DNA of 35,661 nucleotides. It comes from Sphingomonadales bacterium. GTDB taxonomy: Bacteria > Pseudomonadota > Alphaproteobacteria > Sphingomonadales > Sphingomonadaceae. Made by a program: the position numbers and the translations under genes. Under the pieces are notes generated by a model. It made no database searches, was not told where the DNA came from, and saw nothing but the letters and a program-made list of their open reading frames with translations. Each line of letters opens with the position of its first letter. Position 1 is the first letter of the stretch. The DNA lies in NCBI GenBank assembly GCA_019750455.1, contig JAIEOM010000197.1:1-35661 (forward strand), written 5' to 3'. Positions 1 through 7,659 of the stretch are shown here, one piece after another.

Positions 1-243
1 GCCATCGCCGATATGGTCGCCGCCTCCAACGCCGAGGAAGGCTGCATCGCCTATGCCTTCACGCAGGACGTTCTCCAGCCGAACATCCTCCACATTGTCG
101 AGAAGTGGAAGGACGAGGGAGCCCTCGCCACCCACTTTGCTACCCCGCACATGGCGGCCTTCGGCGCGGCGATTGCAGGGCTGGACTTTCAGGTGATCGA
201 GGCGGTCAAATTCCACGCCGATGAAGGATCACCGGTGATGTAA
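1..243 (+). CDS. ABM-domain (quinol) monooxygenase family protein, 5' end cut by window
   Basis: The frame is open from base 1 and ends at TAA 241-243, so only the last 80 residues are visible. The segment HIVEKWKDEGALATHFATPHMAAF matches, in two halves (HIVEKWKDEGAL and ATHFATPHMAAF), the C-terminal half of the antibiotic biosynthesis monooxygenase fold: an E-x-W strand, then a helix with an A-L-x-x-H...PH pattern. These small dimeric proteins are typically about 95-110 residues and include cofactor-free quinol oxygenases such as YgiN. The substrate cannot be told from this fragment. The internal ATG at 13 is not a plausible start because the fold would lose its first strand. It converges on the next gene, with only 2 bases between their stop codons. 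Family call is fairly sure; specific activity is unknown. Confidence 0.75.
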   Translation, partial: AIADMVAASNAEEGCIAYAFTQDVLQPNILHIVEKWKDEGALATHFATPHMAAFGAAIAGLDFQVIEAVKFHADEGSPVM

Positions 244-245
244 TC

Positions 246-1646
246 CTACTCCGCCGGGAAGGGCGCAGTCTCTTCACGGCGGGGCGCGTCACCGGACAGG
301 CGGGCCTTCAACCGCATTAGCGGCGCGGTGATCAGCCCGTGCTGCGCCATCCACGCGTGATATTCGGCATATTTCGGGTCTTCGGCGAGCAGATGCGCCT
401 CCTCGGTCCGTGCGCGCCAGTAGTATATGGCGTTGACGGCGAGTAGGAAAACGCAGTTTCGCAGTGGCTCCAGCCAGCCGTCACCCGTCACCATGAAGGG
501 CAGGACGCTCGCCCACCAGAACAGGTTCTTCGACAGATAGGCCGGGTGCCGCGTGAAGCGGTACGGCCCGTTGGTCAGCACCCCGCGATAGGTGAGGTTG
601 GAAAAGCGCACGCCGAACACAACCGTCGCCCAGGCGTAAACCCCCGTGAGGAACACCAGCAGCCCGCCCCACGCCCACAGCAGGGCGGTGCTCCCGGCAA
701 ACCAGTGCGCCCAGCCCGGGGTGGCATATTCATAGCTGAGGATCTGATCGTTCGGCCCGATGATCCCCCACACGAAGGGCGGATAGCACAGCAGCGCAGC
801 GAGCCAGCCGGCGAGGAACGGATTGCCCGAACGGATGTGCGAATCGAGCGGGCGCAGCGTCAGCAGATAGCCGACCGTGCCGATCTGCACGTCGATCACG
901 AACAGCAGCGTCACCAGCAGCATCACGAATTCGACAGGATTGCCAAGCAGTTGTGCCGGATCCGCCTCCACCACCTGGGCAAAACCGGGGGGCAGGATCG
1001 AGATCATGAAGGCCCCGAAGAAACCCTTGATCGCCCATGCCCGCCAGTGCTTCACGATCTGTGCGCTGTCCCACTGGTCGCGGCCCGCAATCCCTCCGCC
1101 GACCACGAAGGCACCGAAATGGAAGGCCCCGTCACGCGGTTCGACAAGGTAGCGATCGAGCCAGATTACGTAAGGAACCGAGAGGGTTACCATCGGGAAG
1201 ATGGCAAAGCTCAGCACCTCCATCGCGAACAGGTAATTGCCCGTCCAGTACCACCGGGCCAGCGCATAGAAGCCTGCCAGCAGTGCCCATGTCGCCCACA
1301 GGCCGACCAGCTTGATGACCGCCACGGGCATCACTTCGGGGAGCGGGCGCCGGAGGCTCCAGTCGATCCCGGTCGAGGGGCGCAAGTGCACCTTGTCGAC
1401 CAGCACGGACCATGCGGCCATCGGCGCGGCGGTGAAGAGCATGGCTGTCAGTGCCGCATAAGGCCCTGATAGCACGCCTCTTTCGCCGCCCAGCGGTCCG
1501 CCGAGGCCGAGCATGGCGGCGATCTCGGGATAGGCGCGGCAGATCATGATCCACGCGAACAGCCCGGCCAGCCCCGCCAGCCCGACACCGGTCGAAACAT
1601 CGCTGCGCGGGAGCGCGGCAGGAGAAGGCGTGGCAGGCGCAACCAT
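246..1646 (-). CDS. Isoprenylcysteine carboxyl methyltransferase (ICMT)-like integral membrane protein
   Basis: This 466-residue protein has about ten hydrophobic segments. The C-terminal part (about residues 350-440) carries the ICMT/PEMT-type methyltransferase signature: NGPYRFTRHPAYLSKNLFWW, in which the R-H-P motif binds SAM, and later RARTEEAHLL...YAEYHAW. Known ICMT-superfamily enzymes are membrane SAM-dependent methyltransferases of about 150-280 residues. Here an extra N-terminal membrane region of some 300 residues with six or seven segments precedes the domain. Bacteria generally lack prenylated CaaX proteins, so the substrate is unknown; a lipid or small molecule is possible. The ATG start at 1646 has a GGGCGG sequence a few bases upstream. 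It follows bamB on the same strand after a 140-base gap. The superfamily is clear from the motif, but the function is not. Confidence 0.8.
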   Translation of the reverse strand: MVAPATPSPAALPRSDVSTGVGLAGLAGLFAWIMICRAYPEIAAMLGLGGPLGGERGVLSGPYAALTAMLFTAAPMAAWSVLVDKVHLRPSTGIDWSLRRPLPEVMPVAVIKLVGLWATWALLAGFYALARWYWTGNYLFAMEVLSFAIFPMVTLSVPYVIWLDRYLVEPRDGAFHFGAFVVGGGIAGRDQWDSAQIVKHWRAWAIKGFFGAFMISILPPGFAQVVEADPAQLLGNPVEFVMLLVTLLFVIDVQIGTVGYLLTLRPLDSHIRSGNPFLAGWLAALLCYPPFVWGIIGPNDQILSYEYATPGWAHWFAGSTALLWAWGGLLVFLTGVYAWATVVFGVRFSNLTYRGVLTNGPYRFTRHPAYLSKNLFWWASVLPFMVTGDGWLEPLRNCVFLLAVNAIYYWRARTEEAHLLAEDPKYAEYHAWMAQHGLITAPLMRLKARLSGDAPRREETAPFPAE

Positions 1647-1741
1647 GACCGCACCGCCCTACACGCAAAGGGTTAACAGGCCCGCAAGACGGATGCGAAC
1701 CTGCCCTGAGAGGGGTCTAAGGGAGGGCAAGCCGGGGTGTG

Positions 1742-1761
1742 GAGGGGGTCAAGGCCCCCTC
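1742..1761 (-). terminator. GC-rich hairpin after bamB, possible terminator
   Basis: A perfect 7-bp stem (1742-1748 with 1755-1761) and a 6-base loop lie just downstream of the bamB stop codon on the minus strand, inside the 140-base gap before the methyltransferase-like gene. There is no T-tract, so it may only weakly terminate transcription or protect the 3' end of the bamB message. Confidence 0.35.
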
Positions 1762-1786
1762 TGACGCACAGGCCCCGGTTGGAAAC

Positions 1787-3133
1787 CTATTTCCAGGCGT
1801 GGATCGTACCGCTGTCATCCAACAGGTACAGAACGCCGTCGGCTACAACCGGCGGCAGGCTGACCGGCTGGTCGAGTTCCGCGAACAGCGTCGCCGAACC
1901 CTCGCCCGCGCTCACCTTCCACACCTCGCCACGCGAGCTGGCGACCCACAGCTGGCCGCCCGCAAGCACGGGGCCGGTCCAGAAGATCGGGCCTTCCTTG
2001 TCTTCCTCGTCCTTGAACCGCTGGAGCTGCGTGATCCAGCGCACCCGGCCCGAGGAACGGGCGATGGCGAGCAGGCGGGCATCGTCGGTGAGGGTGAAGA
2101 TCCACTCGCCGGCAATCGCGGGGGTGGAGATGCCGGCCAGGTTCAGTTCCCAGATGCGCTGGCCGGTGACCAGTTCATAGGCGGCCATGCGTCCGCCCTG
2201 CCCCAACGCATAAACGCGGCCCGAATCGATGATCGGATCGGCATCGATGTCGGTGATCGAACCGACCGTGGTCGAGATATTGGTGCGCGCCAGCGCGTCC
2301 GACCACAGCGAGCGGCCGTTTTCATAGCGGTAGGCGGTCAGCTCGCCCGAGGAATAGCCCGCGACGATGGTGCCCTGCCCGGCGGCAGGCGCGGCCACGC
2401 CGAACACGCCCGACTGGGTGTTGGAACCGCTTTCGTCCCACACCAGCGAGCCATCGTTGATGTTGAGCGAGATGAGCTGGTTGTCCTGCGTCATCACGAA
2501 CAGCTGACCAAAAGCGATGGTCGGCGAACCGCGCAGCGGGCCAGCGGGCTTGACCTTCCACAGCACCTCGCCCGTGTCGGCGTTCAGCGCCTTGACCTCG
2601 CCCACTCCGTTGGTGGCGTAGAGCTTGCCCGCTTCAAAGCTGACCCCGCCGCCGAACGCGGCCGGGGCCTGATCCTTGGTCATGTCGCCATCGCCGCGTT
2701 CCCACAGCTTGGCACCGGTCGTCTTGTCAAAGGCGACGATCACGCCATCGGTGCCTTCGGCGAACAGCTTGCCGCCGCCGATCACCGGCGCTGCGGCCAG
2801 ACGCATGCGGTTGGTCGAACCTGCAACCCGCGCGGTCCAGATTTTCGTGGGGTTTTCGGCGAGGGTAAGGTGCCCGTAGGACTTGCCCGCCGCGCCGCCG
2901 GCCTGCGCCCATTCGCTGTTGGCGCGCTGGGGCGGCAGCACGACCGAAATAGAAGCCAGCGCCGGATCGACCTCCGCCCCGCTTTCGATGCGCGAGAGGA
3001 TCGGCACGCGGTTGCCCACGGTGGGCGTGGTCTTGTCCTTGCCGCCGCCGAACAGGCCGCCCTTGCAGCCGGTCAGTCCCGCCGCCAGCACGCCGGCGAG
3101 CAGCGCTGCGCGCAGGATTTTCGAATTCGTCAT
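1787..3133 (-). CDS. bamB: Outer membrane protein assembly factor BamB (lipoprotein)
   Basis: The product (448 residues from this start) is an eight-bladed PQQ-type beta-propeller lipoprotein of the BAM complex, which folds beta-barrel proteins into the outer membrane. The N-terminus has a type II signal peptide ending in the lipobox LTGC (Cys23), followed by a flexible linker and repeated propeller blades such as GKLYATNGVGEVKALNADTG and, at the end, GVLYLLDDSGTIHAWK. I choose ATG 3133 because it has a GGGAAG ribosome site and puts a normal 22-residue signal peptide before the cysteine. An in-frame TTG at 3157 would abut the stop of the upstream gene but adds eight charged residues. It lies directly downstream of a YfgM-like TPR gene, the usual pairing. 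The GTPase gene der, often next in this cluster, is absent. Confidence 0.93.
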   Translation of the reverse strand: MTNSKILRAALLAGVLAAGLTGCKGGLFGGGKDKTTPTVGNRVPILSRIESGAEVDPALASISVVLPPQRANSEWAQAGGAAGKSYGHLTLAENPTKIWTARVAGSTNRMRLAAAPVIGGGKLFAEGTDGVIVAFDKTTGAKLWERGDGDMTKDQAPAAFGGGVSFEAGKLYATNGVGEVKALNADTGEVLWKVKPAGPLRGSPTIAFGQLFVMTQDNQLISLNINDGSLVWDESGSNTQSGVFGVAAPAAGQGTIVAGYSSGELTAYRYENGRSLWSDALARTNISTTVGSITDIDADPIIDSGRVYALGQGGRMAAYELVTGQRIWELNLAGISTPAIAGEWIFTLTDDARLLAIARSSGRVRWITQLQRFKDEEDKEGPIFWTGPVLAGGQLWVASSRGEVWKVSAGEGSATLFAELDQPVSLPPVVADGVLYLLDDSGTIHAWK

Positions 3134-3157
3134 GAGCCTGAACTTCCCATCCCTCAA

Positions 3158-3958
3158 TTATTCAGCCGCAATCGGCTGGCCAGCCGCCCCATCGGCAGGC
3201 GCTTCCTCGTCGGTCGAAATCCCTTCGTCCTTGAGCAGCTTCTTCACATCGACCACCGCATCGACCCCCATCAGCCCTGCCATCTGGCGGGCGCGGCTGC
3301 GCAGGGGTTCGGGCTGGCTTTCATCCTTGGAAATCGCGGCGAACAGCTTGCCCGCCGCCGCGCGGTTGCCCGCTTCGAGATGGGCCATCGCCACCAATTC
3401 GCCCGCCGATCCGAACCAGGCATTGCCGGGCTGGGCGAGCGGAGAAAGGCGCGCGATCACATCGGCCGGTTTCATCTGGTCGTAATTGATCGTCACTTCG
3501 CGGACGCGGGCCAGATCGCGCAGCGCAGGCGGCGCATCATCATCGGCGGCAATCGCCTTGAACAGCCCGGTCGCCTTGGCGGTGTCCCCGCTTTGCAGCG
3601 CAGCCGCCGCCTGGATGAAACGCGCCGCGGTGCGGGCACCGGGAGAATTGCCGTCAGCCAGCAGCGGTTCCGCCTTGCTCGCCGCGGTCGCGAAATCGCG
3701 CTGCGCGGCGTAATCCATCGCCGCAATCACCGCTTCCGACTGCCCTTCGAGCTTCTGTTCGGCAAAGTGGTTCCACACCAGATAGCCGCCAAGGCCCGCG
3801 ATGCCGAGCGTGATCACGCCCAGCACCTTCAGCCCGTGATTGCGCAGGAAGGTGTAGAGCTCATCCTCGCGCACCGCCTCGTCGATCTCGCGGATGATGA
3901 CTTCGTCCTCGCGCGAAGGGGCGGGGCTATCGAGAGGGGTGGTGGGCGTGCGCGCCAT
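3158..3958 (-). CDS. YfgM-like TPR membrane protein
   Basis: This 266-residue protein has a cytoplasmic N-terminus, one membrane helix at about residues 43-62, and a long Ala-rich helical periplasmic part built like tetratricopeptide repeats, for example GTAKATGLFKAIAAD and EAGNRAAAGKLFAAIS. This is the architecture of YfgM / TPR_21 proteins, which associate with the SecYEG translocon and periplasmic chaperones in E. coli. The gene sits immediately upstream of bamB, as yfgM does in many proteobacteria. The C-terminus (PADGAAGQPIAAE) is low in complexity. The start at 3958 is ATG. Function is inferred from domain layout and context. Confidence 0.85.
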   Translation of the reverse strand: MARTPTTPLDSPAPSREDEVIIREIDEAVREDELYTFLRNHGLKVLGVITLGIAGLGGYLVWNHFAEQKLEGQSEAVIAAMDYAAQRDFATAASKAEPLLADGNSPGARTAARFIQAAAALQSGDTAKATGLFKAIAADDDAPPALRDLARVREVTINYDQMKPADVIARLSPLAQPGNAWFGSAGELVAMAHLEAGNRAAAGKLFAAISKDESQPEPLRSRARQMAGLMGVDAVVDVKKLLKDEGISTDEEAPADGAAGQPIAAE

Positions 3959-3994
3959 GATGGGCCTTCGGATGTCCTTGAAACTGTCGCGCGC

Positions 3995-4023
3995 TCTTTA
4001 GGCAGGTGGAGCCTCTCGCGCAA
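3995..4023 (-). promoter_or_regulatory. Candidate sigma70-type promoter for the yfgM-like/bamB pair
   Basis: On the minus strand TTGCGC (4023-4018) is followed after exactly 17 bases by TAAAGA (4000-3995). The hexamers resemble -35 and -10 elements. This would give a leader of about 30 bases before the ATG at 3958. It is a pattern match only. Confidence 0.4.
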
Positions 4024-4086
4024 TGGCACCGGCGGCCATGGCGGGGGAGATGCCGCTGCGTGCTTGAACGGCGGATGAAGCGCGGC

Positions 4087-5226
4087 TCAGAAGGTGCAGC
4101 CCATGGCGGTGCTGTAGACCTGTTCATAGGCCGCCCGCATCACCGCGAAGTCGAACTGCTCGCGGGCGCGGGTCTGATTGGCCTGCCCCAGCCTTGCACG
4201 CAGCGCGGGATCGGCGGCCAGCGCGGCGAGGCTCTGCCCCAATGCGTGCGGATCGTTCGGCGGCGTCAGCAACGCGGCGTTTTCGGGCGTGAGGATCGCG
4301 CGGATATCCCCCACATCGGTCGCCGCCACCGGCACGCCCGCTGCCATCGCCTCGACCACCGAGAGCGGGAACTGCTCTGACGCCGAGGAGAGCGCGAAAA
4401 TGTCGAACAGGCCAACGACCTTGGCCGGATCGACCGCGCCCGGCAGATGGACGCGCGCGGCGATACCCAGCGCCTCCGCCTCGCTCAGGATCGCGGCGCG
4501 TTCCGGCCCTTCGCCGCAGATCAGGAGATGCCATTCGGGCGGCAGGCTTTCGAACGCCGCGGCCAGATCGGGCAAGCGCTTGACCGCGCGCAGCCCCGCC
4601 AGCGTGCCGACCCAGAACTCGCCCGCACCCTTGCGGATCGGCAGGGCCAACGGATCGGGCGGACCGGCAAAGGCGGCGGTGTCGATCCCGTTCGGGATGC
4701 GTCGCACCCGCCGCGCCGGCTGGCGCCACACCTCGCGGGCGATCGTCTCCAGCCCGGTCGATGGCACGACCAGCGCCGCCGCCCGTCCCAGCGCGGCGCG
4801 GCGGTAGATGTTGCGCTTGGGATCGAGGCGCACGGCCTCGTCCTCGTTGAAGCCGTCTTCATGGTGCACGAGCGGCGGCAGGCCCAGCGAGCGCGCATAG
4901 GTGCGGTGGGCCATGACGGCATCCATCGCCCCCCAGTTGTAGGTGCACACGAGGTCATAACCGCGCATTGCCCCGGCCAGCCCCGCCAGCCGTGCAGGGG
5001 TGGGACGCCCCTTCAGCGAGGGGAAGTCCTGCGGGTAATCCACCGCCACCCCCGGCGCGACCAGCGCTGCGGCCGCCATCGCCGCCGGTTCGGCAGACAC
5101 GATGGTGTGATGAAGGCGCGGTCCCCAGGCGTTCATCAGCCGCGTGCAACGCACCTCTTTGCCGCCGGCAGCGAAGGTGGAATGGCAATGCAGGATGCGT
5201 GGGCTTCGCCCCGCCGCAGTGCTCAC
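4087..5226 (-). CDS. GT4-family glycosyltransferase
   Basis: This 379-residue GT-B glycosyltransferase resembles family 4. The N-terminus ILHCHSTFAAGGKE carries the glycine-rich acceptor-side loop. The donor-side domain shows VGTLAGLRAVKRLPDLAAAF (residues 206-225) and the E-x7-E signature ASEQFPLSVVE (E284, E292) followed by AMAAGVPVAATDVGD. It would transfer a sugar from a nucleotide donor to a glycan or lipid on the cytoplasmic side; donor and acceptor are unknown. The start is the GTG at 5226, which overlaps the stop of the upstream hydrolase in a GTGA arrangement and implies translational coupling. No other polysaccharide genes are nearby, so this is an isolated transferase. Confidence 0.88.
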   Translation of the reverse strand: MSTAAGRSPRILHCHSTFAAGGKEVRCTRLMNAWGPRLHHTIVSAEPAAMAAAALVAPGVAVDYPQDFPSLKGRPTPARLAGLAGAMRGYDLVCTYNWGAMDAVMAHRTYARSLGLPPLVHHEDGFNEDEAVRLDPKRNIYRRAALGRAAALVVPSTGLETIAREVWRQPARRVRRIPNGIDTAAFAGPPDPLALPIRKGAGEFWVGTLAGLRAVKRLPDLAAAFESLPPEWHLLICGEGPERAAILSEAEALGIAARVHLPGAVDPAKVVGLFDIFALSSASEQFPLSVVEAMAAGVPVAATDVGDIRAILTPENAALLTPPNDPHALGQSLAALAADPALRARLGQANQTRAREQFDFAVMRAAYEQVYSTAMGCTF

Positions 5227-6089
5227 TCCGCCGCGTCCAGCAGGGCGTGGATCGCCGCGCGCACCTCGGGCTCGTCCAGCGTCGGCGCGTGGCCCACGCC
5301 GGGAACGGTGACGGTGCGCATGGCCGGATTGGCCTCGCCCATCTGCCGGACGGTATCGGCGCTGATCAGGTCGGACAGCCCGCCCCGCACCAGCAGCATC
5401 GGCACGCCCGCCAGCGCGGCGAACGCCGCCCACAGGTTGGCAGGCGCGGCATTGCCCGGTTTGGCGAATGGTTCGGCGATCGCCATGTCGTAATCGAACA
5501 CGATCCGCCCGTTCTGGCTGACCACCATGGTGCGCTTGGCCATTTCCAGCCACTGGTCGAGATCATAGCCGGGGAAGGCCGCCCCGTGCGCCTCTTGCAG
5601 CCCGCGTGCGGCGTGGACCCACGTGGGATAGCTGCGCCCCTGCCCGACATAGCCCGAAATGCGCGAGAGACCTTCCGTCTCCACCACCGGGCCGATGTCG
5701 TTCATCACCACGGCGCTCATCCGGCCCGGCTTGCCCGCTGCCATCAGCATGGCCATCAACCCGCCCATCGAGGTGCCGATCACGGCGAAGCGGGTGATGC
5801 CCTGCTCTTCCAGCAGCTTTTCGACATCCTGCACATAGACGAGCGGCGTGTAGGTATCCGAATCCGGCGCATAATCGCTCATCCCCCGCCCGCGCATCTC
5901 GGTCACGATCACGCGGCGCGTGGGCGCCAGCGATTCCGCCAGCGCTGCGAAATCGCGGGCGTTGCGGGTAAGGCCGTGCATGCACAGCACCGGCAGCTTC
6001 TCGCCGGCTTCGGGACCGGGATAGTTGCGGTAATGGAGGTTCAGCCCGTCACTGCTGGTCCAGAAGCGGTCTTCATATGCTGCGGCCAT
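5223..6089 (-). CDS. Alpha/beta-fold hydrolase
   Basis: This is a 288-residue alpha/beta hydrolase. It has the oxyanion-side HG motif (LPVLCMHGLTRN), the nucleophile elbow GTSMGG with Ser107, an acid candidate Asp240 (RGGLSDLI) and the catalytic His267 (GVGHAPTLDEP). No signal peptide is visible, so it is probably cytoplasmic. The substrate is unknown; esters or small amides are typical for this group. The minus-strand frame stays open far upstream, antisense to selO, but similarity begins at MAAAYEDRF, which sets the start at ATG 6089. It is translationally coupled to the glycosyltransferase downstream. Confidence 0.88.
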   Translation of the reverse strand: MAAAYEDRFWTSSDGLNLHYRNYPGPEAGEKLPVLCMHGLTRNARDFAALAESLAPTRRVIVTEMRGRGMSDYAPDSDTYTPLVYVQDVEKLLEEQGITRFAVIGTSMGGLMAMLMAAGKPGRMSAVVMNDIGPVVETEGLSRISGYVGQGRSYPTWVHAARGLQEAHGAAFPGYDLDQWLEMAKRTMVVSQNGRIVFDYDMAIAEPFAKPGNAAPANLWAAFAALAGVPMLLVRGGLSDLISADTVRQMGEANPAMRTVTVPGVGHAPTLDEPEVRAAIHALLDAAE

Positions 6090-6161
6090 GAACGAACGAT
6101 ATTCCCTTTGGTCCAGGTTGCGCGGCTTGCAGGGGCGCGCGCTTGCCCCCACTATCGCGGG

Positions 6162-7574
6162 ATGAGCGTGGCCATGCAACATCCCGATGATCCTGTCACC
6201 TATCGCCCCGATCCGGCGATCCTGTCGCTGGCCGAATGGCTGGGCGATCCGGTGGCGGCGGCGGACTTCCCCGAGACACGCCTGCGCTACCGCAACGATG
6301 CGGCGGCGGCGAGTGTGGGCCTGGCGGGCCTGTCCGATGACGCGTGGCTCGCGCATTTCGGACGCTTCCAACCGCTGGAAGGCAACCTGGCCCACCCCCT
6401 CGCCCTGCGCTATCACGGGCACCAGTTCCGCGTGTACAATCCCGAAATCGGCGACGGGCGCGGTTTCCTGTTCGCGCAGATGCGGGACGGCGCGGGGCGG
6501 CTGATGGACCTTGGCACCAAGGGTTCGGGCACCACCCCGTGGAGCCGCAGCGGGGACGGGCGGCTGACGCTGAAGGGCGCGGTGCGCGAGATCCTCGCCA
6601 CCACCATGCTGGAAGCGCTGGGGGTCAACACCTCGAAGACCTTCAGCGTGATCGAGACGGGCGAGAATCTGTGGCGCAATGACGAGCCTTCCCCCACCCG
6701 CTCCGCCGTGCTGGTGAGGCTCAGCCACTCGCACATCCGCTTCGGCACCTTCCAGCGGCTGCTGGCGCTGGAGGCAGCGGACGAGATGGAGGCGCTGATC
6801 GATTACTGCCTCGACCACTTCCCGGCCCCGCCCCCGCCCGAAGACGCGCCCGATCGCGACAATCCGGCGATCCGCCTGATGCACGCGGTGGTCGAACGCA
6901 TGGCCGATCTTGCCGCGAGCTACATGGTGGCAGGCTTCGTCCACGGGGTGCTCAACACCGATAACATGAACGTGACCGGCGAAAGCTTCGATTACGGCCC
7001 GTGGCGCTGGCTGCCGGAGTGGGAGCCGGGCTTCACCGCCGCCTATTTCGATCACGCCGGGCTCTACGCCTTCGGCCGCCAGCCCGAGGCGCTGCACTGG
7101 AATTGCGGGCAGCTGGCGGTGGCGCTGCGGCTGCATGCCGACACCGCGCCGCTGGTGGCCGCGCTGGAACGCTTCGGGCCGCTCTACATGGAAGCGGTCG
7201 CGCGGCGGTGGTGCTGGCGACTGGGGGTCGAAAGCCGCGGGCTTGAGGCCGACACGCAGCTCGTCGCCGCCTGCGAGGCAGCCATGCGGGAAAGCCGCGC
7301 CCAGCCCGATGCCTTCTTCTTCGCCCACCGCGGCGGGCGCGGCGCACCGCAAGGCGCCTTTGCCGAGGCTCTGGCCGATTACACGCCGGTCGCCGACACC
7401 CACCCCTATTGGTCCGACCCCGCCCCGCAATCCATGCTGATCGACGAGGTCGAAAGCATCTGGGCCGCGATCGACGAAGGCGACGACTGGGGCCCGCTCC
7501 ACGCCAAGCTCGCGATGCTGCGGCGCATGGGCGAAGCGCACGGCCCGCCCCCGCCACCTGCGGGACATGCGTAG
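6162..7574 (+). CDS. selO: SelO-type protein adenylyltransferase (YdiU/UPF0061 family)
   Basis: At 470 residues this is the usual length for bacterial SelO, a pseudokinase-fold enzyme that transfers AMP from ATP to Ser, Thr or Tyr of target proteins and is linked to redox stress. Diagnostic segments are LGTKGSGTTPWSRSGDGR (Lys120, ATP loop) and HGVLNTDNMN...SFDYGPW (about residues 261-281, with the metal and nucleotide-binding Asn/Asp residues). The C-terminus ends in PPPPPAGHA with no cysteine in about the last 60 residues. Many SelO proteins, including human SELENOO with its selenocysteine, carry a redox residue close to the C-terminus, so the usual disulfide switch may be missing. ATG 6162 is chosen; ATG 6174 is possible. 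It is divergent from the hydrolase gene with a 72-base gap. Confidence 0.93.
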   Translation: MSVAMQHPDDPVTYRPDPAILSLAEWLGDPVAAADFPETRLRYRNDAAAASVGLAGLSDDAWLAHFGRFQPLEGNLAHPLALRYHGHQFRVYNPEIGDGRGFLFAQMRDGAGRLMDLGTKGSGTTPWSRSGDGRLTLKGAVREILATTMLEALGVNTSKTFSVIETGENLWRNDEPSPTRSAVLVRLSHSHIRFGTFQRLLALEAADEMEALIDYCLDHFPAPPPPEDAPDRDNPAIRLMHAVVERMADLAASYMVAGFVHGVLNTDNMNVTGESFDYGPWRWLPEWEPGFTAAYFDHAGLYAFGRQPEALHWNCGQLAVALRLHADTAPLVAALERFGPLYMEAVARRWCWRLGVESRGLEADTQLVAACEAAMRESRAQPDAFFFAHRGGRGAPQGAFAEALADYTPVADTHPYWSDPAPQSMLIDEVESIWAAIDEGDDWGPLHAKLAMLRRMGEAHGPPPPPAGHA

Positions 7575-7579
7575 CGGGT

Positions 7580-7616
7580 TGCCCCTATCTTTTCAGGCCT
7601 TTCCGCTATAGGGGCA
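7580..7616 (+). repeat. 9-bp inverted repeat between selO and astD
   Basis: TGCCCCTAT (7580-7588) and ATAGGGGCA (7608-7616) are perfect inverted repeats separated by 19 bases. The element starts 5 bases after the selO stop and ends 43 bases before the astD start. It could be a weak selO terminator or a dimeric repressor site for astD. There is no T-tract after the right arm. Confidence 0.45.
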
Positions 7617-7659
7617 TGGCTCGATTACGAGGCAAACCAGACAGGCGAATATCGCTAGC

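Noticed and set aside
3134..3157. TTG at 3157 as bamB start
   Set aside because: It adds eight residues before the signal peptide, while ATG 3133 has a ribosome site and gives a normal lipoprotein signal.
1739..4078. Very long plus-strand open frame antisense to bamB and the TPR gene
   Set aside because: The predicted protein is rich in Arg, Gly and His with no domain. High GC content keeps antisense frames open, and the minus-strand genes have clear family motifs.
6090..7568. Minus-strand frame continuing upstream of the alpha/beta hydrolase across selO
   Set aside because: No similarity in that stretch. The hydrolase family starts at MAAAYEDRF (6089), and selO on the other strand is unmistakable.
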